Source: SKVR01 sp964589855 (GTDB lineage: Bacteria; Bacteroidota; Bacteroidia; Bacteroidales; UBA7960). Taken from it: a stretch of 16,411 bases of DNA. Of this stretch, positions 1 through 6,439 are shown in pieces (within the stretch, counting starts at the first letter, position 1; every line of letters begins with the position of its first letter). The translations under genes and the position numbers were made by a program. The stretch lies in NCBI GenBank assembly GCA_964589855.1, contig CAZPVB010000077.1, positions 1 to 16,411 on the forward strand, given 5' to 3'. The notes below the pieces were generated by a model, which did no database searches, was not told where the DNA came from, and saw nothing but the letters and a program-made list of their open reading frames with translations.

Positions 1-32
1 TATGAGGTACTTATGTTTTTAATGAGAAACCG

Positions 33-108
33 ATAATGTCAGCGCTACGCGCCTTTGGATTCACTGGTAGCATTAGATTTCTACCATAATGTAAGCGCTA
101 CGCGCTTT
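33..108. repeat. Palindromic intergenic repeat, two copies of a 23-bp unit
   Basis: Two copies of a 23-bp unit (33-55 and 86-108) agree at 21 of 23 positions and lie 53 bp apart. Each holds a GC-rich core, AGCGC-TAC-GCGCT, at 94-106; the first copy (41-53) has one mismatch in the stem. This core can fold as a 5-bp stem with a 3-nt loop. Between the copies lies a second inverted repeat, GGTAG (66-70) and CTACC (81-85). The high GC stands out from the AT-rich surroundings. I infer a member of an interspersed intergenic repeat family, probably continuing beyond the left edge of the window. No ORF is associated with it. Confidence 0.6.
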
Positions 109-209
109 GTCGTTAGGCCATTAATCATGCTCGTGTGTGTTTTAAATATTGTTGTCATGGTTTGGTTCATTGCACCAAAATTTTTTATAAAATAGATGGT
201 TATAATGAA

Positions 210-217
210 TACTTTTG
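210..217 (+). promoter_or_regulatory. Possible Bacteroidota -7 element before the TPR gene
   Basis: TACTTTTG matches the Bacteroidota -7 consensus TAnnTTTG and lies about 60 bp before the chosen start at 279. No TTTG -33 element is seen at the expected distance, so this is only a half-supported promoter. Confidence 0.3.
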
Positions 218-278
218 TTTAAATTTATCACAACATTCAAAAAACGATAGACAAAAGTTTACTCTAAAATTTAGAACC

Positions 279-1322
279 ATGCAAAAATATTTTCTAACCC
301 TATTTTTAACTATTGTACACGCCGGAATTGTTTTTGCCCAACAAACTGATACAGTTAGAATTGGCAACCAAAATGCAATGAAAGCCGAAAAACTTTATAA
401 CCAAGGAATTTCATACTACGAGCAAGGTGATATAGAAAGAAGTCTGGAACTTTTTAATGCCTCTATAAGAGAAAACCCCAGTTTTTACAGAGCTTATTAC
501 AACAGGGGTGTGGTAAAGTTTGAGAAAGATGATTATATCGGAGCACTGGTTGATTTTGATAAAGTAATTGCAGAATTACCCAATTTTCCAATGGCGTATC
601 TGGCAAAAGGTATCCTGCACAGGGAACAGGAAAAACCGGAAGAAGCAATTAGCGGTTTTTCAAAAGCCATCTCCAGGAAGGATAATCTTTACCTGGCTTA
701 TTATTACAGAGGAATAACGTATTTTGAAACCGATGAATATGCAAAAGCTTTGGCCGATTTCACCCGATGCATTGAAATAAAACCTGATTTTGCCTATGCT
801 TATAATGACAGGGGGAGTACTTTACGGAAAATGGGTGAAGTGCAGGCCGCTTTATCAGATTATCAACAAGCTGTTTTTCTTGATAATACATTGTTTTTGA
901 CTTTCAACAACATGGGGAGTCTACGCATTGAACTGGAACAGTACAATGAAGCCGTTGAATACCTTACTACTGCAATAAAGTTGCAACCTGGATATATCAA
1001 TGCATTAAACAACAGAGCAATTGCCTATACCAATCTCGAAAAATATGATGAGGCACTCAGCGATCTGAATGAAGTGATCCAAAACGATCCTGCCAATGCA
1101 GTAGCGCTAACGAACAGGGGCATACTAAAATATAAGATCAAAGATTATGATGGAGCGGCCGCTGACCATACATTGGCCATTGAAAATAACCCTCGCATGG
1201 GAGATGCATTCCTGAATCGGGGAATTGCCAGAGAAATGATGAGAGATAAACAAGGTGCCAGGCAGGATTGGATAAGGGCATACGAGTTAGGCATTAAAGA
1301 AGCTAAAGATTATTTGCAATGA
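279..1322 (+). CDS. Secreted tetratricopeptide repeat (TPR) protein
   Basis: This is a 347-residue exported protein made almost wholly of TPR units. Residues 1-20 form a Sec signal peptide (MQKYF start, hydrophobic core, likely cleavage after FA before QQ). From about residue 33 to the end I count nine consecutive 34-residue repeats with the usual pattern: Gly/Ala at position 8, Tyr/Phe at 11, Ala at 20 and Pro near 32. An in-frame ATG at 135 would add 48 residues, but those are polar, Cys-rich and unlike any domain, while the ATG at 279 puts a signal peptide at the N-terminus. TPR solenoids bind other proteins, so this is probably a periplasmic or outer-membrane-facing scaffold. It lies just before another secreted TPR protein in the same direction, with 92-149 bp between them depending on the start, and may be co-transcribed with it. 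No enzymatic motif is visible; the specific partner is unknown. Confidence 0.9.
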   Translation: MQKYFLTLFLTIVHAGIVFAQQTDTVRIGNQNAMKAEKLYNQGISYYEQGDIERSLELFNASIRENPSFYRAYYNRGVVKFEKDDYIGALVDFDKVIAELPNFPMAYLAKGILHREQEKPEEAISGFSKAISRKDNLYLAYYYRGITYFETDEYAKALADFTRCIEIKPDFAYAYNDRGSTLRKMGEVQAALSDYQQAVFLDNTLFLTFNNMGSLRIELEQYNEAVEYLTTAIKLQPGYINALNNRAIAYTNLEKYDEALSDLNEVIQNDPANAVALTNRGILKYKIKDYDGAAADHTLAIENNPRMGDAFLNRGIAREMMRDKQGARQDWIRAYELGIKEAKDYLQ

Positions 1323-1471
1323 TATCAAAAAACCTATCCCAAATTTTATTTAAAAAACTTCTTCATTGAAAATGCCTGAACTTTTAGATAGATAACGATC
1401 AAAAAAATAAAAAAATGAACAATAAAAGCATCAATTCTTACTGGTATCAAAGTCATACAATAAAATGCATC

Positions 1472-3529
1472 ATGAAAAACATTTGTATTTTTCTATTCAT
1501 ACTGGTTTTGCAAACCCCATTTTCAAATTTATGGGCGCAAAATAAAGAATTTTCCAAAGCATATTTTTCACACGATAAAAAAGGACTACGTGAAGCCAAA
1601 AAAAACCTGAAAAAAGGAAACGATTTTTATAATGATGGATGGGGAAATTACGAAAAAGCACTTGAATACTTTTTGGAAGCTTACGAATTTAACCCCGATA
1701 ATGCCCAGCTAAATATGCGTATAGGAGAATGTTATCTTTATTCGGCATTCAGAGATAAATCAATCCCTTATCTTGAAAAAGCAATTGAATTGAATGTAAA
1801 TACGCTGGAAGTATATTTTCTGATGGGCATTGCTTACCAACAGAATTATATGTTTGATAAAGCAATGGATCAGTTCAGGTTTTACCGGCAGTCGCTCTCA
1901 CCGCAGGAAATTATTCAACAAAAAAGCAGGATAGACAAGAGAATCAGAGAATGTGAAAATGCTATGCAGATGGTGCAATCCCCCATACGGGTTTTCATTG
2001 ACAATTTGGGCGAAAAAGTGAACTCGGAATATGATGATTACAGTCCGGTCTTTTCTCCCAACGGCAGGCAAATGTATTTTACAACCCGGCGTCCGTTGAG
2101 TAAAAAAGCCAAAATTGACGAGGTTGATCATAAGTACTACGAAAATATTATGGTCTCTCATATAAGAAGAGACCAATGGACAGACGCAACGGTTCTTCCA
2201 GGCAGGATAAACAGTAAATCACATGATGCCATTGCTGGCATTTCCGCCGATGGAAATTCTTTGTTTGTATACAGAGGTGAAAAGGGAGGAGACCTGTATG
2301 TTAGCCAATTCAAAAATGACAAATGGTCTAAACCGAAAAAACTTCCTGCTCCTTTTTCTGTAAAAGGTAGTCAGGAAACCAGTATCGTGTTTTCTTCCGA
2401 TGGAAGGCAGGCATTCTTCGTCAGTGAAAGATCTGGTGGATATGGAGGTAAAGATATCTGGACATCACAGAAAAACGAAAAGGACAGATGGGAAGATGCC
2501 GTAAATCTCGGATCTACAGTGAATACCGAATTTGATGAAATAAGCATTTTTTTGGCAGAAGATGATGTTACACTCTATTTTAGTTCGCAAGGACATAATT
2601 CGATGGGAGGTATGGATATTTTTAAAACTGAATTTAGAAATGGACGATGGATACAACCAGAAAATCTTGGATATCCTGTAAATACACCCGGAGATGATAT
2701 GTTCTTTGTGCTCGAAACTAAAGGAGAAAAAGCATTTTATTCTACGATGACCCCTGACAATCTGGGCGGTAGTGATATTTTTATGATCACATTCTTAGGT
2801 CCTGAAAAACGACAATCATCACCTACACTCGACAACCTTATTGCACATCATACAAAGCCTCTTGATTTCAACCTGATGGAAAATCAAGTTGATGTTCCCG
2901 TTATTCCAATGACTATTTTAAGAGGTAAAATTCTTGATTCCCAAAATCAGGATCCTGTAAATGCAATTATTGAATTATATGACAACGAAACCGAAGAGTT
3001 GCTCGCCGAGTTTACCAACAATATTGAATCGGGAGAATATTTGATATCCTTGCCGGGTGGGAAAAATTACGGGATCTCTGTAAGTGCAGAAGACTATCTT
3101 TTTCACTCTGAAAATATGAAGGTGGCAGAGAATGAAATTGCCAGAGAGATCATTAATAATATAAATCTGAAAAGAGTTGAAGTGGGACAAAGTATTGTTT
3201 TGAATAATATTTTTTTTGATACCGGAAGCTATACCCTTTCAAGCGAATCATATGTAGAATTGGGGATTCTTATCAAACTCCTGTCTGATAATCCCTCTGT
3301 TAGGATTGAAGTAGCTGGTCATACAGACAACGTTGGTTCTGCTGCTGTAAACAAAAGAATCTCTGAGCAAAGAGCAAAAGCGGTGGTTGATTTTCTGATA
3401 GAAAGAGGCATTGATCCTGAAAGACTTAGTTTTAAAGGGTATGGATTTGATAAACCCGTTGCAAGTAACGATACCGAAGAAGGTCGTCAACTTAACAGAA
3501 GAACAGAATTTGAAGTAATTGAAAAGTAG
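1472..3529 (+). CDS. PorE-like TPR / PD40 beta-propeller / OmpA-family envelope protein
   Basis: This is a 685-residue exported protein of four parts. A signal peptide (residues 1-22, ending LWA before Q) is followed by TPR-like helices (about 40-150). A PD40/WD40-like beta-propeller (about 187-442) has blades carrying FSPNGRQMYFTT, ISADGNSLFVY, FSSDGRQAFFVSER and two GGxDIF turns. A carboxypeptidase-regulatory-like beta-sandwich (about 482-565) comes next, then a C-terminal OmpA domain (about 570-685). The OmpA domain has GHTDNVG, the NKRISEQRA helix and NRRTEFEV, whose Asp and Arg bind the diaminopimelate of peptidoglycan in this family. The protein should anchor to the cell wall from the periplasm. 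The domain order matches PorE (PG1058) of the Porphyromonas gingivalis type IX secretion system, but no lipobox is seen, unlike PorE, and many Bacteroidota paralogues share this order. An in-frame ATG at 1415 adds 19 polar residues before the signal peptide and is less likely. Confidence 0.9.
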   Translation: MKNICIFLFILVLQTPFSNLWAQNKEFSKAYFSHDKKGLREAKKNLKKGNDFYNDGWGNYEKALEYFLEAYEFNPDNAQLNMRIGECYLYSAFRDKSIPYLEKAIELNVNTLEVYFLMGIAYQQNYMFDKAMDQFRFYRQSLSPQEIIQQKSRIDKRIRECENAMQMVQSPIRVFIDNLGEKVNSEYDDYSPVFSPNGRQMYFTTRRPLSKKAKIDEVDHKYYENIMVSHIRRDQWTDATVLPGRINSKSHDAIAGISADGNSLFVYRGEKGGDLYVSQFKNDKWSKPKKLPAPFSVKGSQETSIVFSSDGRQAFFVSERSGGYGGKDIWTSQKNEKDRWEDAVNLGSTVNTEFDEISIFLAEDDVTLYFSSQGHNSMGGMDIFKTEFRNGRWIQPENLGYPVNTPGDDMFFVLETKGEKAFYSTMTPDNLGGSDIFMITFLGPEKRQSSPTLDNLIAHHTKPLDFNLMENQVDVPVIPMTILRGKILDSQNQDPVNAIIELYDNETEELLAEFTNNIESGEYLISLPGGKNYGISVSAEDYLFHSENMKVAENEIAREIINNINLKRVEVGQSIVLNNIFFDTGSYTLSSESYVELGILIKLLSDNPSVRIEVAGHTDNVGSAAVNKRISEQRAKAVVDFLIERGIDPERLSFKGYGFDKPVASNDTEEGRQLNRRTEFEVIEK

Positions 3530-3552
3530 TAGTGTAAGATTAATTAAAGGAC

Positions 3553-4011
3553 TTAGGCAGGAGGACTTACGTCATGAATGCTTACTTCAACAACAACTTT
3601 TACCCGGTACTCACCATCTTCAAAATTTGTTTCACTGCATACGATCTTCATGTTCCGGATGGTTAAATCCACCTTTTTCTGTTTCCTGCTTTTTTCTGCC
3701 TCTGTAGCAGAATCAATCGCGTTTATATAGTCATCTTCCCCGTTTCTTTCGGAGAAAAAGGTTTGGTAAATATAAGCAATCTGGTTTTGTGCGTCAATTC
3801 GCGCCCTGTTTTTGGCCATGCTTTCTCTTTGGTGAGTAAATATACCTTCTGACCGTATGGTATCATTACTGAAACTGGAAAACGCTTTGCCATTGCAAAC
3901 AAAAATTTCTTCAGGCAATACTATTTTCTTTTCTTCTGTCTTCATATAATTACATTGATGAAAGGTAAATCCTAAAAATAATAATGTGATAAGTCTGACG
4001 ATTTTTTCCAT
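3553..4011 (-). CDS. Small LPP20-like envelope protein, possible lipoprotein
   Basis: This is a 152-residue protein on the minus strand. It starts MEKIVRLITLLFLG, a short positively charged then hydrophobic export segment, followed by Cys20. The residues before that Cys (F-H-Q) do not form a normal lipobox, so lipid attachment is doubtful. The rest has a helix rich in Ala and Arg (SMAKNRARIDAQNQIAYIYQ) and a C-terminal strand region ending in EYRVKVVVEVS. That pattern resembles the LPP20 fold, in which an ARxxA-type helix packs on a beta sheet; I assign this from pattern only. An in-frame ATG at 4080 would add 23 residues before the hydrophobic segment, so the ATG at 4011 was chosen. Its stop lies only 23 bp from the stop of the converging OmpA-family gene, and no hairpin terminator is visible between them. 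Function unknown. Confidence 0.75.
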   Translation of the reverse strand: MEKIVRLITLLFLGFTFHQCNYMKTEEKKIVLPEEIFVCNGKAFSSFSNDTIRSEGIFTHQRESMAKNRARIDAQNQIAYIYQTFFSERNGEDDYINAIDSATEAEKSRKQKKVDLTIRNMKIVCSETNFEDGEYRVKVVVEVSIHDVSPPA

Positions 4012-4217
4012 TCTATGGTAAATTTTCCTGTAAATGTAATGTTGAATAAAACCATAGCAATATTTATGGCAACTGGCCAATTTGATAAATGCCCGCTAAA
4101 TATAGTTAATTTATCAATCTAAATTTAGAGTTGAAGCAAATATTTTATCTCCTGACTTGGAAATAGCATAAAGACTTTCGGGGGGTAAATTAAAAAAGAA
4201 TATTCAAACCAAATTTG

Positions 4218-4225
4218 TAATTTTG
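4218..4225 (+). promoter_or_regulatory. Possible Bacteroidota -7 element before the DUF1573 gene
   Basis: TAATTTTG matches TAnnTTTG and lies about 145 bp before the DUF1573 start. It sits in the 358-bp gap (4012-4369) between two divergent genes. No good -33 TTTG is seen 19-21 bp upstream. The same gap has the 7-mer TGTAATT at 4216, 4236 and 4295 and an 8-bp palindrome GTAATTAC at 4285-4292, which could be operator-like. Otherwise I see only AT-rich non-coding sequence here. Confidence 0.35.
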
Positions 4226-4369
4226 CCGGAAAAGTTGTAATTATCAATTGACAGAATTTTTGAAGAGATTATCAACTTCATCAAGTAATTACCCTGTAAT
4301 TGAATGTTGAATAATAAATGTCATTCTTTTTCAGTATTATCCTCTAAACCTAATTGAATACATGTTTTG

Positions 4370-4822
4370 ATGAACAAATTGTTTTACAGACTAATCAGAT
4401 CAGGGAAGCATCTGTGGTTTTTTTATTTGGTATTATTTTTTGTTATTTCGATTCCTTTAAAAGCACAGGATAATGGGTCGGTTTTGATTTTTGATGGTAA
4501 AAACATCAGCACAATAACTCATGAAAAATGTATTGACTTTGGTTCTCTGCAATGGAAGCAAAGCATGAATTATAGTTTGGAAGTAAAAAACCAATCTGAT
4601 ATTCCGTTGAAAATATCAAATGTCAGAGGTAGTTGTGGTTTATCTGTACCTTCATCTCCCCGAAGAACCGTTGCTGCCGGGGAACAGGATACAATCCAGA
4701 TACGCTATGATGCCTCACGTTTAGGATCTTTTACGCGTAATCTAACAATTCATTCCAATTCCGAAAAAGGAACAACAATTATTTGCTTTACCGGAGAAGT
4801 TGTTACGGCAAAGAAGCTTTGA
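4370..4822 (+). CDS. Secreted DUF1573 domain protein
   Basis: This is a 150-residue protein with a long Sec signal peptide (residues 1-33: basic Arg/Lys-rich start, hydrophobic FFYLVLFFVISIPL, ending KAQ). The mature part is one DUF1573 domain, an immunoglobulin-like beta-sandwich common in Bacteroidota exported proteins: CIDFGSLQWKQSMNYSLEVKN, then ISNVRGSCG, then AAGEQDTIQIRYD and NLTIHSNSEKG. The family usually carries CGC in the central turn; here the second Cys is replaced, giving C89-G-L91. The role of DUF1573 is not established; binding or surface display is a guess. A TTG one codon upstream (4367) is possible, but the ATG at 4370 is preferred. The aminotransferase follows after a 43-bp gap on the same strand, so the two may form a transcript, though their functions do not obviously connect. 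Confidence 0.88.
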   Translation: MNKLFYRLIRSGKHLWFFYLVLFFVISIPLKAQDNGSVLIFDGKNISTITHEKCIDFGSLQWKQSMNYSLEVKNQSDIPLKISNVRGSCGLSVPSSPRRTVAAGEQDTIQIRYDASRLGSFTRNLTIHSNSEKGTTIICFTGEVVTAKKL

Positions 4823-4865
4823 TTCAAACTATTCACCCATCAGTTATATTAAAATATTATCGAAC

Positions 4866-6077
4866 ATGCCACAAATATCAGAAAAAGGTCGTAAAATGCC
4901 GGCCAGTCCCATCAGGAAATTGGTACCTTATGCCGAAGAAGCGAAACAAAAAGGTGTAAAGGTTTATCATCTCAATATTGGTCAACCCGATATTGCCACA
5001 CCTGAAGCAATGCTTCACGCTATGCACAGTCTTGATATGAAAGTGATTGAATACAGTCATTCTGCTGGTATTCTATCTTACCGGGAAAAAATCTGTAAAT
5101 ACTATGAAAGGCATGGTATTCAGATAACTCCTGATGAAATAATTGTGACGGCCGGTGCCTCTGAAGCGATACTGTTTACGGTGCAGTCTTGTCTTGATGA
5201 AGGCGATGAGATCATCATTCCCGAACCATTTTATGCCAACTATAATGGGTTTGCAACAAGTGCAGGTGTGAAGGTTAAACCCATCATATCTAATATTGAG
5301 ACCGGTTTTGCACTGCCCCCCATAAGCGAATTTGAAAAAGCAATTGGTCCCAAAACCAAAGCCATCATGGTTTGCAATCCCAACAACCCCACCGGTTATC
5401 TTTATTCTAAAGAGGAACTGGAAGTATTGCGTGAAATTGTGAAAAAACATGATCTTTTTCTTTTTGCAGATGAGGTTTATCGTGAGTTTTGCTATGATAA
5501 CCATGAACACTATTCGGTGATGAACCTGAAAGGCATTGAAAACAATGTAGTGCTTATCGACTCGGTTTCCAAAAGATACAGTGCCTGTGGTGTACGAATA
5601 GGTTGTCTGATATCGCACAACAAAGAGATCATGAATACTGCTATGAAATTTGCCCAGGCACGCCTTAGCCCCCCTTCCCTGGGGCAAATTGCCTCTGAAG
5701 CAGCCATGGAAACCCCCAATTCTTATTTCAGTGAAGTGCTGGCTGAGTATCTGCAACGAAGAAATACCGTAGTGAAAATGATGAACGATATGGATGGCGT
5801 AGTATGCCCCGTGCCTAAAGGTGCATTTTATGTTACTGCAAAATTGCCTATTGATGATTCAGACAAGTTTTGCCAATGGTTGCTGGAAGATTTTCAATAC
5901 AATAATCAAACAGTAATGCTTGCTCCGGCAACAGGATTTTACTCTACACCGGGAGCAGGCAAAAACCAGGTGAGAATCTCTTATGTTCTGAATGTGAATG
6001 ACCTCAAAAACGCAATGATTTGCCTGGAAGAAGCACTTCAGCAATATCCAGGGCGTATGCATCCAACCGAACTATAA
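4866..6077 (+). CDS. PLP-dependent class I/II aminotransferase (AspB-like)
   Basis: This 403-residue cytoplasmic enzyme transfers an amino group between an amino acid and a 2-oxo acid using pyridoxal phosphate. Fold-type I marks are clear: the N-terminal NIGQPDIATP segment, TAGASEA near 96-101 for the phosphate loop, NPNNPTG at 171-177, ADEVY at 201-205 with Asp202 positioned to bind the pyridine nitrogen, and SVSKRYSACGVRIG with Lys236 as the Schiff-base lysine and Arg244 holding the phosphate. Arg370 in QVRISY is the expected binder of the substrate alpha-carboxylate. The length is normal for the family. The exact substrate cannot be read from the sequence; aspartate or another common amino acid is plausible. 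The ATG at 4866 gives the usual N-terminus; the frame stays open upstream and overlaps the end of the DUF1573 gene, but that extension has no family resemblance. Confidence 0.93.
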   Translation: MPQISEKGRKMPASPIRKLVPYAEEAKQKGVKVYHLNIGQPDIATPEAMLHAMHSLDMKVIEYSHSAGILSYREKICKYYERHGIQITPDEIIVTAGASEAILFTVQSCLDEGDEIIIPEPFYANYNGFATSAGVKVKPIISNIETGFALPPISEFEKAIGPKTKAIMVCNPNNPTGYLYSKEELEVLREIVKKHDLFLFADEVYREFCYDNHEHYSVMNLKGIENNVVLIDSVSKRYSACGVRIGCLISHNKEIMNTAMKFAQARLSPPSLGQIASEAAMETPNSYFSEVLAEYLQRRNTVVKMMNDMDGVVCPVPKGAFYVTAKLPIDDSDKFCQWLLEDFQYNNQTVMLAPATGFYSTPGAGKNQVRISYVLNVNDLKNAMICLEEALQQYPGRMHPTEL

Positions 6078-6439
6078 TTACCGGTTAAGGATTGATTGCA
6101 TGATTCTGATAAGGTACATTTACCATTCAGAAGTGTTTCTGTGATCAGGAGTTTGAATTGTGTTTTACTGTTTCTTATTCAACTATCAATAATTCTTCCT
6201 GTAACTTTCAAAGCATTGCAATTCAGTGTTATGTTAGTTTTTGTCATGAATGCCTTCATGGCGTGATTTCCCAATATATATATCTTTATAATACCAATGT
6301 CCAACATGGGGTTTTGAAAATTTCTTTATGTTTTTCAAAATGTCAGGTTGATAACTTATGGCAAAATGTGAACAAGTTAAACAAATAATCCAACGATTTT
6401 TGTATATTTTTGATATACAAACATTATAAAAGAAGGTAT
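6078..6439 (+). other. Non-coding gap upstream of dnaE with a 9-bp inverted repeat
   Basis: This gap of about 360 bp holds no convincing gene; a 76-codon open frame at 6158-6388 has no family resemblance and a composition like non-coding DNA. It does hold a perfect inverted repeat with 9-bp arms, TTTTGAAAA at 6312-6320 and TTTTCAAAA at 6332-6340, with an 11-nt spacer. A TATTTTTG (6405-6412) matching TAnnTTTG sits about 28 bp before the dnaE ATG. It is the best promoter candidate in the gap, although no matching -33 element is seen. AGAAGG at 6431-6436 is one of the few ribosome-binding-like sites in the window and supports the dnaE start at 6440. Confidence 0.5.

Noticed and set aside
33..108. 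A CRISPR array at the left edge
   Set aside because: The two units are hairpin-rich and the spacer between them is itself an inverted repeat; no cas gene is present and only two units are visible.
135..278. A longer N-terminus for the nine-TPR protein
   Set aside because: The extra 48 residues would bury a good signal peptide and resemble no domain; a promoter-like element also falls inside this stretch.
3519..3707. A 62-codon plus-strand open frame at the end of the OmpA-family gene
   Set aside because: It lies mostly antisense to the LPP20-like gene and has no recognisable feature.
5073..5756. A 227-codon minus-strand open frame opposite the aminotransferase gene
   Set aside because: It is antisense to a clearly real gene and its protein (rich in Phe, His and Cys) looks like a reverse-strand shadow.
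6341..6380. A replication origin upstream of dnaE
   Set aside because: Only one loose DnaA-box-like match was seen, with no cluster of boxes and no origin-associated genes.
6158..6388. A 76-codon open frame between the aminotransferase and dnaE genes
   Set aside because: It has no domain, signal or membrane pattern, its composition is that of non-coding DNA, and it overlaps the inverted repeat and leader region of dnaE.
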